This document shows, one piece after another, positions 16,504 through 25,856 of a stretch of 64,000 nt of DNA. The position numbers and the translations under genes were made by a program. Source of the DNA: Chloracidobacterium validum. Its GTDB lineage: Bacteria; Acidobacteriota; Blastocatellia; Chloracidobacteriales; Chloracidobacteriaceae. Under the pieces are notes generated by a model. That model saw nothing but the letters and a program-made list of their open reading frames with translations, had not been told where the DNA came from and did no database searches. The stretch is taken from NCBI RefSeq assembly GCF_018304825.1, contig NZ_CP072648.1, positions 1,285,501 through 1,349,500 on the forward strand, in the 5' to 3' direction. Each line of letters starts with the position of its first letter. The stretch's first letter is position 1.

Positions 16504-17520
16504 ATGCAGATTCTGATTTTAGCCGGCGGCAAGGGAACGCGCTTGCGACCACTGACGCTGCACACCCCCAAGCCCATCGTCCCCATCGCCAATCGGGCGT
16601 TTATTTACTATCAACTCGACCTGCTCCGTCCGCTGAACGTGGATGGAACCCTGGAAGTCCTGTTGAGCTTGTCCTATCAGCCCCGCAAGATTGAAGAAAC
16701 CCTGACGCACGAAGAACTAGGTGGCATCACGATCCGCCCTATCGTCGAGCCGCACCCGCTCGGCACCGCTGGTGCCATGCGCAACATCAGGTCGCGCGTC
16801 ACCGGGACGCTGGTGGTCTTCAATGGCGATATTCTGACCGATATTGACTTGCGTCCACTGCTCGATCGTCACCGCGCGCGGCGCGCGGCCGCGACACTGG
16901 TTTTGGTGAATGTGGCGGATCCAAGCGCCTATGGCGTGGTCGAGCTGGATGCCGAGCAGCGCATCCGCCAGTTCTATGAAAAGCCCGCGCCGGGCGTGAC
17001 GAGTGCCTCATCCATCAATGCCGGTATCTACTTGCTTGAACCCGAAGTGATCGATCTCATCCCAGATGGACGTGAGTATTCATTTGAGTATGATCTGTTT
17101 CCCCGCCTACTCGCTTCGGGGCTGGCGCTGTACGGAGAAGTGACCAACGCTTACTGGCTTGATATCGGCACGCCAGAGCGGTATCGCCAAGCCAACGCCG
17201 ACGTGCTCCACGGGAGACTGCGCCGCTATCCACCGGAATCATCGCCGTCTCTCACCGCTGATGGTTCACTGGTTGATGCCGAGGCGACGCTCAAATCTGG
17301 CGTGTCGGTGATTCGTTCCGTGGTTGGGGCAAACTGCTACCTGGAGGATGGCGTCAGTGTGGTGGACAGTGTGGTTTTGGCCGGCTCACGGATTGCGGAA
17401 GGCTCGCGCCTGTCGTCGTCCATTGTTGGGCGCGGCGTTCACATCGGTTCGCACTGTGTCCTCCGCGACGCTATCGTCGGCGACAAGTCAGTCGTGACCG
17501 ATTTCTCCCGCCTGGGTTGA
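16504..17520 (+). CDS. NDP-sugar nucleotidyltransferase (mannose-1-phosphate guanylyltransferase-like)
   Basis: The 338-residue product starts with the nucleotide-binding signature LAGGKGTRLRPLT (6-18) and TPKPIVPIANR. It has the metal-binding aspartate in VVFNGDILTDID and ends with a left-handed beta-helix of hexapeptide repeats (about 255-335: SVIRSVVGANCYLEDGVSVVDSVVLAG). This architecture fits GDP-mannose or dNDP-glucose pyrophosphorylases, which make activated sugars for glycoconjugates; the substrate cannot be read from the sequence. Its last 33 bases overlap the 3' end of the convergent glycosyltransferase gene. Confidence 0.85.
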   Translation: MQILILAGGKGTRLRPLTLHTPKPIVPIANRAFIYYQLDLLRPLNVDGTLEVLLSLSYQPRKIEETLTHEELGGITIRPIVEPHPLGTAGAMRNIRSRVTGTLVVFNGDILTDIDLRPLLDRHRARRAAATLVLVNVADPSAYGVVELDAEQRIRQFYEKPAPGVTSASSINAGIYLLEPEVIDLIPDGREYSFEYDLFPRLLASGLALYGEVTNAYWLDIGTPERYRQANADVLHGRLRRYPPESSPSLTADGSLVDAEATLKSGVSVIRSVVGANCYLEDGVSVVDSVVLAGSRIAEGSRLSSSIVGRGVHIGSHCVLRDAIVGDKSVVTDFSRLG

Positions 17521-19170
17521 GACGAGGCGGGCGAGGGTAAACCGTCCCGCCGTTCCCAGCGGCCTGAGTGTGTAGGCCGCGGATTGCAAGGCTGCCAACT
17601 CACGCTGTGGAAAAATGACCAGCAAGCCGCCTCGCTTGCGGACTTCGGCTTCGACCGCGGCCGGGTCGGGAAGTTGATTAGGCTCGCGGGCTGCGTCGCA
17701 GCAGGTGGTGTGCCCTGGGTTGTAGAAAACCGGCGCGTACTCCCGGCAGCGAAAGAACGCGACAATCTCGCCGGGGCGCGCCTCGCGGGCAATGATCGTT
17801 GCCAGTGGCTTGGTTGAGAACCGTCCCTCGATGACCGGGAAGTATGTCGTTAGCCAGAGGACCATCCCAAGGCTGACGCCCGCCAGCCGGACCGTGGCCT
17901 GCGACGGCTCGTCCGCATACATTGCGCTGATGCCAAAGGCGGTGATGAGCCATCCCCCAAGCAAGAGATGCCATGTATCTAAGTCTTTTTCTGGAAAGTT
18001 TTTATGAATGGCAATTTGGAAAACTACATAAAGAATTATTTGACTGAGGCTGGCAAGCAAGAGCCACGGAAGGCGGGTTTTTGTGGACAGGCTCCACAAG
18101 CCATGGGCCGCAAGGATGCCGGCAAAGGGGATGGCCGGCAGAATGTATCCGGGAAGCTTCGAGCCGGAGATGCTGAAGAAAAGGAGAGGAAACAGAAAAG
18201 CGCATAATGCAAGCCGAATCAGTAGTTGACTGTCTGTCATTGAAGCTTTTTCTGGATTTGGTTTAGTCAAACCATCAGAGATGGCACGGTAGACTCCGAC
18301 AAGCCAGAACGGCGTCCAGGGGATGATCCCGGCCAGAACGATTGGCACATAATAGTAAGGCGGGCCGGGATGACGAAACCGATTGGACGTAAACCGCTGA
18401 AGGTGATGGGCGATAAAGAACTCTTCGATGAATGCCCACCCATGCTGTGCGATAACTGGCGCATACCAGAGTCCGGCTACGCCGGCGAAGATCAACCCGC
18501 CGAGCACCGGCCGGCAGCGCCAGAAGGCTTGCCAGGGGCGTTGCCGGAGGTCTGGCGTCAAGAGCATGAAGAGCGCCAGGCTGCCGAGTGGCAGGACAAG
18601 CCCCACCAGGCCTTTGGCCAGGACGCCAACCCCCAGCGCGACGTAAACGAGCCAGCGCGTGATGGCGGCTGTTTTCAAGTGCCCTTGGGACGTCGCTCGA
18701 AAACTCAGATAGAACATGAGTATGGAGCTTGTAATTGCAAATGTCAGAAGGGCTTCAAATGTCGTTGCCCTAGCAAAGGCAAGCAGGAGCGGGCTGGTGG
18801 CCGTGATGACGGCGGCCGTCCAGCCAAGGTGGATTGGACGTAAGCAACCGAGCGCCAAGACGGTCAGGGTCGCGGCGATGGCCGAGGGGAGCCGTGCGCC
18901 CCACTCGTTGAAGCCGGTCACTTGGCAAGTCAGCCCGATGAGCCAGTAGAGCAGCGCCGGCTTTTCAAACCAGGTCGTCCCGCCGAGCGTGGGCGTGATC
19001 CAGTCACCGCGTTGCCACATTTCACGGGCGACTTGGGCATAGCGTGGTTCGTCCGGTCCAAGCAGTCCTAGCCCGCCAAGCTGCCAAAAAAAAGCAACGC
19101 CACAGGTGACCAGCAGGAACGCAACCTGGCGCACCGACGGACGAGCGATGGGCGACAGGGGATCAGGCAT
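17488..19170 (-). CDS. ArnT-like (GT83/GT39) membrane glycosyltransferase
   Basis: The product has 560 residues with about 11-12 hydrophobic segments. The first periplasmic loop holds the family motif GPDEPRYAQVAREM (DE at 40-41) and WFEKPALLYWL, as in ArnT and related dolichyl/undecaprenyl-phosphate sugar transferases. It probably transfers a sugar from a polyprenyl carrier to lipid A or a protein outside the inner membrane. The C-terminal 100 residues form a soluble domain (FFRCREYAPVFYNPGHTTCCDA). Several short AT-rich patches interrupt the high-GC coding sequence (about 18000-18060 and 18228-18290). Confidence 0.85.
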   Translation of the reverse strand: MPDPLSPIARPSVRQVAFLLVTCGVAFFWQLGGLGLLGPDEPRYAQVAREMWQRGDWITPTLGGTTWFEKPALLYWLIGLTCQVTGFNEWGARLPSAIAATLTVLALGCLRPIHLGWTAAVITATSPLLLAFARATTFEALLTFAITSSILMFYLSFRATSQGHLKTAAITRWLVYVALGVGVLAKGLVGLVLPLGSLALFMLLTPDLRQRPWQAFWRCRPVLGGLIFAGVAGLWYAPVIAQHGWAFIEEFFIAHHLQRFTSNRFRHPGPPYYYVPIVLAGIIPWTPFWLVGVYRAISDGLTKPNPEKASMTDSQLLIRLALCAFLFPLLFFSISGSKLPGYILPAIPFAGILAAHGLWSLSTKTRLPWLLLASLSQIILYVVFQIAIHKNFPEKDLDTWHLLLGGWLITAFGISAMYADEPSQATVRLAGVSLGMVLWLTTYFPVIEGRFSTKPLATIIAREARPGEIVAFFRCREYAPVFYNPGHTTCCDAAREPNQLPDPAAVEAEVRKRGGLLVIFPQRELAALQSAAYTLRPLGTAGRFTLARLVSTQAGEIGHD

Positions 19171-19253
19171 GGAACAAATCAGACGACCATTTGGTCAGAG
19201 GCACCGCCTTCGGACTCAGGTTACCAGTCCCGGTGGTGATCATCGGAAGCAAT

Positions 19254-19283
19254 GCCCGGTGTTGGTTTGCCCAGTGTTGGTTG
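19254..19283. repeat. Short imperfect tandem repeat
   Basis: Two adjacent 15-base units (19254-19268 and 19269-19283) differ at two positions. They lie between the ssb stop and the start of the glycosyltransferase gene. Confidence 0.4.
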
Positions 19284-19298
19284 GTCGGGCAGGAGGTT

Positions 19299-19715
19299 TC
19301 AGAAGGGAACGTCCTTGTCGTTGACGGTTTCTTCCGGCGTGGGTTCGCCGCTCGTTGCGCGCTCGGCGCGTCCTTCGCCATCGCTTCGGCTACCCATGAG
19401 GTGCAGCTCGGTAGCCGTCACTTCAAGCGAGGTGCGTTTCGTGCCTTCGTTATCTGTCCACTCACGGGCTGCCAACCGACCTTCGACATAGACTGGGCTG
19501 CCTTTCTTGAGAAACTTGTTGGCAGTTTCGGCAAGGTTGCGCCAAGCCGTGATCCGAAACCAGGTGGTGGTTTCGGTTGGCTCGTTGTCGCCCTGGCCTT
19601 TCTTGCGCTCACTGGTGGCGACAGAGAACGTGCAAACCGGGACGCCCTGCGGGGTGTAGCGCATTTCAGGGTCGCGGCCGAGGTGCCCATAAATGATAAT
19701 TTTGTTGAAGGACAT
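19299..19715 (-). CDS. ssb: Single-stranded DNA-binding protein
   Basis: The product has 138 residues. The OB fold spans about 1-110, with the SSB opening SFNKIIIYGHLGRDPEMRYTPQG and the phrase KGSPVYVEGRLAAREWTDNEG. A short polar linker leads to the acidic C-terminal tip DKDVPF, which docks SSB partners in replication and repair. AAGGGAAA precedes the ATG. It stands apart from rpsF/rpsR, unlike in many bacteria, so it may be a second or relocated copy. Confidence 0.95.
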   Translation of the reverse strand: MSFNKIIIYGHLGRDPEMRYTPQGVPVCTFSVATSERKKGQGDNEPTETTTWFRITAWRNLAETANKFLKKGSPVYVEGRLAAREWTDNEGTKRTSLEVTATELHLMGSRSDGEGRAERATSGEPTPEETVNDKDVPF

Positions 19716-19742
19716 AGTGGTTTTCCCTTGTCTTGGTTGTGG

Positions 19743-20423
19743 TTAGCTTAGGTTTGCCCGGAAGAAGCGCAGGACCCGATCCCAGGCATCGTAGGCCGCA
19801 TCGGCGTGATAGACTTCCGGGCGCGTATCGTTGAAAAACGCATGGTCAGTCCCAGGATAGGTGTCAAACTCGTAGGTTTTGCCGTGCTGGTCCAGCTCGC
19901 TGCGGAGTCCGGCCACCGCTTCGGGCGTCACGAAAGCGTCTTTTTCCGCGAAGAGACCGAGAACCGGGGCGGACAGGTTGGCAAAGTTGGGCTTGACGTT
20001 GGGGTGGATACCATAGAAGTCCACGCAGGCGCCGATTTCCGGGTTTTCACAAGCGGCGTAGAGCGCCAACTGCCCGCCCATGCAAAAACCGATGACACCG
20101 ACCTTGGGGTGTCCCGCCGTGGCCGGGTGCGCCAGCAGGGCATGAACGACGGCGCGCAGCTTGGTTGCGGTTTCACCGATGTTGAGTGCCATCATGAGTT
20201 TTCCGGCTTCATCGGGCGAGGTCGTTGCCTGGCCATCGTAGAGGTCTGGGGCAAACGCGACATAGCCGGCCTCCGCGAAGCGGTCGGCCACGGCTTCGAT
20301 GTGGGGGACAAGTCCCCACCACTCTTGCAGCACGATGACGCCTGGGCCGCCAGTCGCCGGAACGCTGAGGTAGCCCGCTACCGTAAGGTTGTTCGCCGTG
20401 AGTTCAGTCCGTTGTCCAGCCAT
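19743..20423 (-). CDS. Dienelactone hydrolase family protein
   Basis: This 226-residue alpha/beta hydrolase has the family's Cys-Asp-His triad: C114 in GFCMGG, D162 in AEKDAF and H194 in GTDHAFFN, with E34 in QEWWGL holding the cysteine. It would hydrolyse lactones or esters in the cytoplasm. There is no chlorocatechol pathway nearby, so the substrate is unknown. It lies downstream of the aldehyde dehydrogenase, separated by a 20-bp perfect hairpin. Confidence 0.88.
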   Translation of the reverse strand: MAGQRTELTANNLTVAGYLSVPATGGPGVIVLQEWWGLVPHIEAVADRFAEAGYVAFAPDLYDGQATTSPDEAGKLMMALNIGETATKLRAVVHALLAHPATAGHPKVGVIGFCMGGQLALYAACENPEIGACVDFYGIHPNVKPNFANLSAPVLGLFAEKDAFVTPEAVAGLRSELDQHGKTYEFDTYPGTDHAFFNDTRPEVYHADAAYDAWDRVLRFFRANLS

Positions 20424-20447
20424 GGGATGCGCCTCCGTAGGAGAATG

Positions 20448-20494
20448 CGCCAGGTGGTTGGGCGTCCGGTGAGTGGACGCCCAACCACCTGGCG
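20448..20494 (-). terminator. Perfect 20-bp hairpin after the aldehyde dehydrogenase gene
   Basis: The arms 20448-20467 and 20475-20494 are exact reverse complements around a 7-base loop, starting on the base after the dehydrogenase stop codon (minus direction). The downstream sequence on minus is only weakly T-rich (CATTCTCC), so it may terminate, attenuate or protect the 3' end of the mRNA. Confidence 0.65.
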
Positions 20495-22024
20495 TTAGTC
20501 GGTGATCTGGGCCTTTTGAAGTCGGCCGCTAAAGTCAACGTAGAGCGTTTTCCATTCCGAGAAAATATCGAGGGCCTGGAGTCCGCCTTCGCGGTGGCCG
20601 TTTCCGGTGCCCTTGACGCCGCCAAACGGGAGGTGAACTTCAGCGCCAATGGTTGGGGCGTTGACGTAGCAAATCCCGGTTTCGAGGTCGCGCATGGCCT
20701 GAAAGGCCCGGTTGACATCGCCGGTGTAAATCGAGGCTGATAGCCCATAGCCGACCCCATTGGCGATGGCGATGGCATCTTCAAAGCCCTGGCAGGGGAT
20801 GACGGCCGTGACCGGCCCGAAGATTTCTTCCTGGGCAATGGTGGCGTTGGGGGCGACATCACCAAAGACCGTCGGCGCGATGAAGTAGCCGTGCGCCAAG
20901 TCGCCATCGGTTATGCGCTCACCACCACAGAGCAGTTTGGCCTTGTCTTGGGTGCGTCCGATGGCAATGTAGTTGAGTACCCGTTCGAGCTGGTCCTGGT
21001 TGACCACGGGTCCGACATCGGTGGCCGGATCGAGACCGTTCCCCAGCCGGAGTCCCTTGGTGCGTTCGACGAGCATCTGGGTAAACTTTTTGACGACTTT
21101 TTTGTGGACGATGAGCCGTGACGCGGCCGTGCAGCGTTGCCCGGCCGTGCCGAACGCGCCCCAGACCGCGCCCTCAACGGCCAGGTCGAGGTTGGCGTCA
21201 TCCATGACCAGGATGGCATTTTTGCCGCCCATTTCGAGGCTGCACTTTTTGCCTTTGTCCGCAGCCTGGGTCGCAATGATGCGACCTACTTGAGTCGAGC
21301 CGGTGAAGGAGACCAGGCGAATGGTGGGGTGCGTGACCAGCGGAGCCCCGGCCGTCTCGCCATAGCCGGTAACCATATTGACCACGCCGGGCGGCAGTCC
21401 GGCTTCCTCGAACGCTTTGACGAAACGATAGACTGACAGCGGCGTGTCTTCGGCCGGCTTGATGACGACCGTGTTGCCACAGAGGATCGCCGGGAGAATC
21501 TTCCACGATGGGATCGCAATCGGGAAGTTCCAGGGCGTGATGAGGCCGCAGACGCCGATGGCGTCCCGAACCGTCATGGCGAACTTGTCTGTCAGCTCCG
21601 AGGTGGTGGTTTGTCCGTGCAGGCGGCGTCCCTCACCGGCGACGAAATACGCCATGTCAATGGCTTCCTGGGTATCGCCGCGCGTTTCCTTGAGAACCTT
21701 GCCCATTTCCCGCGTCATGTCCCGTGAGATGGCTTCTTTGTCGCGGATCAGGATTTCACCGACGCGGAAGATATATTCGGCGCGCTTGGGTGGTGGGACG
21801 AGTCGCCACCGGGGATAGGCGTCAGCGGCGGCGGCCACCGCTGCGTCAATGTCTTCTGCCGTCGAGTTCGGGAAGTAGCCCACGACCTCACGGGCGTCGG
21901 CTGGGTTATGGTTGGCGAAGGTTTCGCCGTTCTGAGCGGCCACCCACGCGCCATTGATATAGTTGGCGTAGGTTGCCGGTGACGTTTTTGATGCTTTCTT
22001 GTTCGATGCTTTCTGAGCTGGCAT
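20495..22024 (-). CDS. NAD(P)-dependent aldehyde dehydrogenase
   Basis: The 509-residue product has all the key residues of the superfamily: N166 in TPWNFPIA, K189 in VIKPAEDTP, the FTGST cofactor loop (240-244), E264 in LEMGGK and the nucleophile C298 in GQRCTAAS. It oxidises an aldehyde to a carboxylate in the cytoplasm. The [17 protein letters not shown] segment resembles semialdehyde dehydrogenases, but the substrate is not determined. A Lys/Ser-rich leader ([12 protein letters not shown]) precedes the domain. Confidence 0.9.
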   Translation of the reverse strand: MPAQKASNKKASKTSPATYANYINGAWVAAQNGETFANHNPADAREVVGYFPNSTAEDIDAAVAAAADAYPRWRLVPPPKRAEYIFRVGEILIRDKEAISRDMTREMGKVLKETRGDTQEAIDMAYFVAGEGRRLHGQTTTSELTDKFAMTVRDAIGVCGLITPWNFPIAIPSWKILPAILCGNTVVIKPAEDTPLSVYRFVKAFEEAGLPPGVVNMVTGYGETAGAPLVTHPTIRLVSFTGSTQVGRIIATQAADKGKKCSLEMGGKNAILVMDDANLDLAVEGAVWGAFGTAGQRCTAASRLIVHKKVVKKFTQMLVERTKGLRLGNGLDPATDVGPVVNQDQLERVLNYIAIGRTQDKAKLLCGGERITDGDLAHGYFIAPTVFGDVAPNATIAQEEIFGPVTAVIPCQGFEDAIAIANGVGYGLSASIYTGDVNRAFQAMRDLETGICYVNAPTIGAEVHLPFGGVKGTGNGHREGGLQALDIFSEWKTLYVDFSGRLQKAQITD

Positions 22025-22063
22025 GGAAGGTAGGATTCCTCACTGAAACGTTTTGGTCGAGCA

Positions 22064-22378
22064 TTATGGCACTTTGGCTACTGTGGGTTTACTGATGACG
22101 TGGCAGCCTGTGCAAGCAAATTTTTCATCGAGCCACTTTTGGGGATGGGTTGGCTGTAGGCGGTGACTGATGGCCGCCCCCTGGTTGGGGTCATGGCAGC
22201 TCAGGCATTGCCCACGTCGCTCGCGCACGGGCAAGTCTGGCTTTTGGCGGGAAACGTCGCAGGCAGCAGCGACCGGCCGCGGACGTTTGCCGGTGCTGGA
22301 AAGATAGGCCAGTCCAGCAATGACAAGCGCAACCACCACGGCAAAAAACACGTCGCGTCTCTGGAGACGGAAAGTCAT
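22064..22378 (-). CDS. Membrane-anchored diheme c-type cytochrome, 104 residues
   Basis: An N-terminal helix (about 10-27) anchors the protein, and two haem-binding motifs follow: CLSCH (58-62) and CTGCH (89-93). Extra histidines at 72 and 78 could be distal ligands. The size and haem spacing recall small NrfB/NapB-like multihaem modules, but no specific family was recognised. A periplasmic electron-transfer role is inferred. No reductase or oxidase gene is adjacent. Confidence 0.75.
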   Translation of the reverse strand: MTFRLQRRDVFFAVVVALVIAGLAYLSSTGKRPRPVAAACDVSRQKPDLPVRERRGQCLSCHDPNQGAAISHRLQPTHPQKWLDEKFACTGCHVISKPTVAKVP

Positions 22379-22797
22379 AGGTTGACATCCTCAAGAAAGG
22401 AAGCTGGAAAAGCGAACCTGACGCGGAAACGTCAATAGACCATGTTCCATGTCTTTGTCGCGCAATGCGCCCTTCTTTGGCTATGTGAAGTCGAGGACGG
22501 CCACACCGTCCCTGTCATTTCGGCTAGAACGCAATCCTTCCCAGGGTCAAGGACCGCCGCCCACCGTTTGCTGTAATCTATCAGGGGCGGGGTTGGAGAC
22601 GGTAGCTGGTGACGTTGGTCGTCAGGCCAGCCTGGGCCGTAGTTTGGAGGATAGAGCGTGGGCGTTGTCTTGGTAGGTAGGGGGCTAATTGAGCGTGGAT
22701 ACAACTCGGCCTGCCGTAGGCGCTTGCCGTAGATTGTAGCTGTTTGTAGAGCGGACTGACCGGTACCGTGCCCGCAACTGAATTTGCTTCATTTGAG
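22379..22797. other. Long intergenic stretch, no gene assigned
   Basis: Short open frames exist on both strands, but none has a ribosome site or convincing composition. The stretch holds the cytochrome promoter on its left side. I looked for RNase P, tmRNA, 6S and SRP RNA signatures and did not recognise any; a small RNA remains possible. Confidence 0.4.
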
Positions 22798-22836
22798 CCA
22801 GCGAGTCAGGCGCAGTGGGCGCGTCTGACTCGCTGG
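22798..22836 (-). terminator. Hairpin after the HtrA-like protease gene
   Basis: A 12-bp perfect stem (22798-22809 with 22825-22836) lies 17 bases beyond the protease stop. It has no clear U tract, so it may be factor-dependent or protect the mRNA 3' end. Confidence 0.5.
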
Positions 22837-22852
22837 GAAAACAAGCATGTCC

Positions 22853-24397
22853 CTAGTCGCGCCCGCCACGCGGCACAACCAGAAAGAGATTGACGCCGCC
22901 GCGGTAGATGCGCAGCAGGACCTCACCCTGGCTTTGCCGAACGGCCGCGTCAAAGGCAGCCGGGCTGGTCACGGGCTGTTGATTGACCTGAAGAATGATG
23001 TCGTCGCGTTGGAGTCCAGCTTCGGCGGCCGCGCTGTCGGGCCGCACGGCGCGGACGATGACGCCGCTGCTGAGATTGAGACGGCTGCGGAGGGTTGGCG
23101 AGAGGTCGCCAACCGTGACCCCGGCCAGGGCACTCCCGGTTGGTGCGTTGGCGCGTGGGGCATCATCATCTGGCGCTTTGGCAAGCGGTTGGTCTTCGGG
23201 CAGTTCGTCGAGTTTGGCGCTGACTTCGCGTGGGGCTTTGTCGCGGAGAAGTTTGAGTTTTACCGTCGTCCCAGGGGGCGTTTGGGCAACGGTGAGGCGC
23301 AAGGTGCGCAGGTCACGGACTGGTTGCCCGTTGAATTCGAGGATGACATCACCGGGTTGCAATCCGGCTTGGCGGGCCGGGCTGTCTGGGGCGACATCGG
23401 TAATCACCACGCCGCGCTGATTCTGGACCCCAAACTGCTTGGCCAGGGCTTCGTTGAGGTCTTGTAGCGTGACGCCCAGGTAGCCGCGAACGACGCGCCC
23501 TTTCGTCACGAGCTGCTCCATGACCAGGCGGGCCATGTTGACCGGAACGGCAAAGCCGATGCCCTGGTTGCCCTGCGCGCCACGGGCAATGATGGCCGTG
23601 TTGATGCCGATGAGCTGACCCTGAAGGTTGATGAGCGCGCCGCCGGAGTTGCCCGGATTGATGGCGGCATCGGTTTGAATGAAGTCTTCGTACGTTTCAA
23701 TGCCGAGGTTGCCGCGTCCCAGGGCGCTCACAATGCCGAAGGTGACAGTTTGGCCAAGATCGAAGGGGTTGCCGATGGCCAGCGCGAAGTCACCGACCTC
23801 GACTTGGTTTGAATCTCCGAGTGGAATGGCGGGCAGGTTGTTTTCATCAACTTTGAGGACGGCAACATCCGTTTTGGGGTCGGTCCCGATGAGCTTGGCT
23901 TTGAGGACACGCCCATCGGCGAAGGTGGCTTTGATGTCGCTAGCCCCGTCCACGACGTGGTGGTTGGTGAGGATGTAGCCATCGGCGCTCACGACGACAC
24001 CGGAGCCAAGGCTGTTGGTTGGTTGGCGGCGGGGCGCGGGGCCGAAGATGTCCGGGAAGAAGGGCAGGTCAAAGCCTGGGTCAACCTGGCCGCGAGTCGT
24101 CCGGGTGGTGGAGATATTGACGACGGCCGGGAGGGTGGCTTTGACGATGGATGAGAAGCTGGCTGCCGGGAGCGCCTCTCCGGCGCGTGAGGTGATAGGT
24201 GGTGGCGAGGGCGGCGTGTCGGGGGGAGATAGCCAGCGGGTCGTCATCGCCCCGCCGATGCCCCCAAGCAGGGTCGTGGTCAGGAGTGCGCCCGCCGCCA
24301 GCCAGGGTTTGACTTGGAAGTTGGCTAGGAAAGCGCCTGGGCGCTGGGTTGGTGGCGCTGGTTGGTCGGTAGCAACAATCGTCTGATAATGAACCAT
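22853..24397 (-). CDS. degP: HtrA/DegP-family serine protease, two PDZ domains
   Basis: This periplasmic quality-control protease has 514 residues. A membrane helix or signal anchor is at about 31-52, then a Pro-rich linker. The catalytic triad is H147 (TNHHVVD), D177 (DPKTDVAVL) and S251 (NPGNSGGAL). PDZ1 spans about 305-395 (RGYLGVTLQDL... GDVILEFNGQPV) and PDZ2 about 425-505. AAGGAG lies about 11 bases before the ATG. A GTCTGATAA motif overlaps the first codons on the opposite strand. Confidence 0.95.
   Translation of the reverse strand: MVHYQTIVATDQPAPPTQRPGAFLANFQVKPWLAAGALLTTTLLGGIGGAMTTRWLSPPDTPPSPPPITSRAGEALPAASFSSIVKATLPAVVNISTTRTTRGQVDPGFDLPFFPDIFGPAPRRQPTNSLGSGVVVSADGYILTNHHVVDGASDIKATFADGRVLKAKLIGTDPKTDVAVLKVDENNLPAIPLGDSNQVEVGDFALAIGNPFDLGQTVTFGIVSALGRGNLGIETYEDFIQTDAAINPGNSGGALINLQGQLIGINTAIIARGAQGNQGIGFAVPVNMARLVMEQLVTKGRVVRGYLGVTLQDLNEALAKQFGVQNQRGVVITDVAPDSPARQAGLQPGDVILEFNGQPVRDLRTLRLTVAQTPPGTTVKLKLLRDKAPREVSAKLDELPEDQPLAKAPDDDAPRANAPTGSALAGVTVGDLSPTLRSRLNLSSGVIVRAVRPDSAAAEAGLQRDDIILQVNQQPVTSPAAFDAAVRQSQGEVLLRIYRGGVNLFLVVPRGGRD
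24381..24389 (+). repeat. GTCTGATAA motif, copy 2
   Basis: Exact 9-mer followed by TGAACCATAG, overlapping the first codons of the protease gene. The flank AACCATAG also follows copy 3. Confidence 0.6.
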
Positions 24398-24494
24398 AGA
24401 CCGTAAGCTCTCCTTGACGCTCCTTCAGGTTGTCTGAAGTTGTGTTCCGGTAGAAATCGTTTCGTCGAACGACTGCCACTCAGAAAAGTTCCGC

Positions 24495-25856
24495 TCAGAA
24501 CAGTTCCGCGTCGTTTGCGGCTGCCTGGCGGTCAGCCGGAGGTGGCAGGTCGTCCGCGACCGGTGGGGCAAAAACGCGCTTGAAAATGGCATCCACATTG
24601 CGTAGCTGGTGGTTGAGGTCAAACAGCCGGTGGAGTTCAGATGGGGTGAGATAGGCCTGAACTTCGGCGTCCTGGCTGGCCAGGGCAACGAAGTTGTCGC
24701 CGGTATCCCAGGCGCGCAGGGCCAGGCGCTGCGTCACGGCGTAGGCCGCTTCCCGCGTCAGCCCGCGGCGGGTGAGTTCTAGCAGCAGTGCGCCGGAAAA
24801 GGTGACCCCGCCCAGGCTTTCGAGATTGGCGCGCATGCGGTCGGCATCCACCACGAGGCCGGCGACCAGTTCGGTCGCTTTCGCTATCATGTAGTCCGTC
24901 AGAATGCAGCTATCCGGCAGGATGATGCGTTCGACACTGGAATGGGAAATGTCACGTTCGTGCCAAAGCGCGATGTTTTCGAGCGCCGCCTGGGCATTGG
25001 CGCGGAGAACCCGCGCCAGTCCACAGAGTTGTTCCGAGGTGATCGGATTCCGTTTGTGGGGCATGGCGGAAGAGCCTTTTTGTCCGGCTCCGAAGGACTC
25101 ACGCGCCTCGCGGACTTCCGTTCGCTGAAGGTGCCGGACTTCGAGCGCCAGTTTTTCAATGCCGGCGCCAATCAGCGCCAGGACGGTCAGCAGTTCGGCA
25201 TGGCGGTCGCGCTGGATGACCTGGGTGGAAATCGGCGCGGGGCGGAGTCCCAAGCGCGCACAGACGCGCGCTTCAACTTCCGGGTCGAGATGGGCAAAGG
25301 TGCCGACAGCGCCGGAAATCTTGCCAACGGCGACCGTCTGGCGCGCTTGCTGAAGTCGTTGCCGATTGCGCTGGGTGTCGGCGTAGTAGAGCGCCAGCAC
25401 CAGACCAAAGGTGGTCGGTTCGGCGTGGACGCCATGCGTGCGTCCGATCATGACCGTATGCTTGTGTTCTTCGGCGCGCAACCTGAGCGCCTCGGCGAAG
25501 GCATCAAGCCGCCGCAGCAAGTGATCGCAGGCCTCACGCATGAGGATGGCGTTGGCCGTATCTACCACATCCGACGAGGTTAGCCCAAAGTGGACGTAGC
25601 GGGCCGCCGGGCCGATGTGCTCGGCTAGCGCCGTGGTAAAGGCAATGACATCGTGGCGGGTGGTTTGTTCGATGTCGGCAATGCGCTCGACCGTAAAGCG
25701 CGCCTTGGCACGAATCTCGGCCAGGGCTTCGGGCGGAATGACGCCCATCTCGGCGTGAACTTCACAGACGGCCAGTTCAACGGCCAGCCAGGTCTCGAAG
25801 CGGCGCTCATCGCTCCAGAGGGCGGTCATCTCGGGCAGGGAGTAACGCTTGATCAT
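24495..25856 (-). CDS. purB: Adenylosuccinate lyase
   Basis: This 453-residue lyase catalyses two steps of purine synthesis (SAICAR to AICAR, adenylosuccinate to AMP). It has the fumarase/ASL superfamily signature SSAMPHKRNP (262-271), the THGVHAEPTTFG substrate loop and HFGLTSSDVVDTA. The ATG overlaps the stop of the thioesterase gene (ATGA), so the two are co-translated. Confidence 0.97.
   Translation of the reverse strand: MIKRYSLPEMTALWSDERRFETWLAVELAVCEVHAEMGVIPPEALAEIRAKARFTVERIADIEQTTRHDVIAFTTALAEHIGPAARYVHFGLTSSDVVDTANAILMREACDHLLRRLDAFAEALRLRAEEHKHTVMIGRTHGVHAEPTTFGLVLALYYADTQRNRQRLQQARQTVAVGKISGAVGTFAHLDPEVEARVCARLGLRPAPISTQVIQRDRHAELLTVLALIGAGIEKLALEVRHLQRTEVREARESFGAGQKGSSAMPHKRNPITSEQLCGLARVLRANAQAALENIALWHERDISHSSVERIILPDSCILTDYMIAKATELVAGLVVDADRMRANLESLGGVTFSGALLLELTRRGLTREAAYAVTQRLALRAWDTGDNFVALASQDAEVQAYLTPSELHRLFDLNHQLRNVDAIFKRVFAPPVADDLPPPADRQAAANDAELF

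Noticed and set aside
22432-22704. Open frames on both strands of the long gap (90 and 75 residues)
   Set aside because: No ribosome sites, Pro/Thr-rich or odd composition, and they overlap each other.
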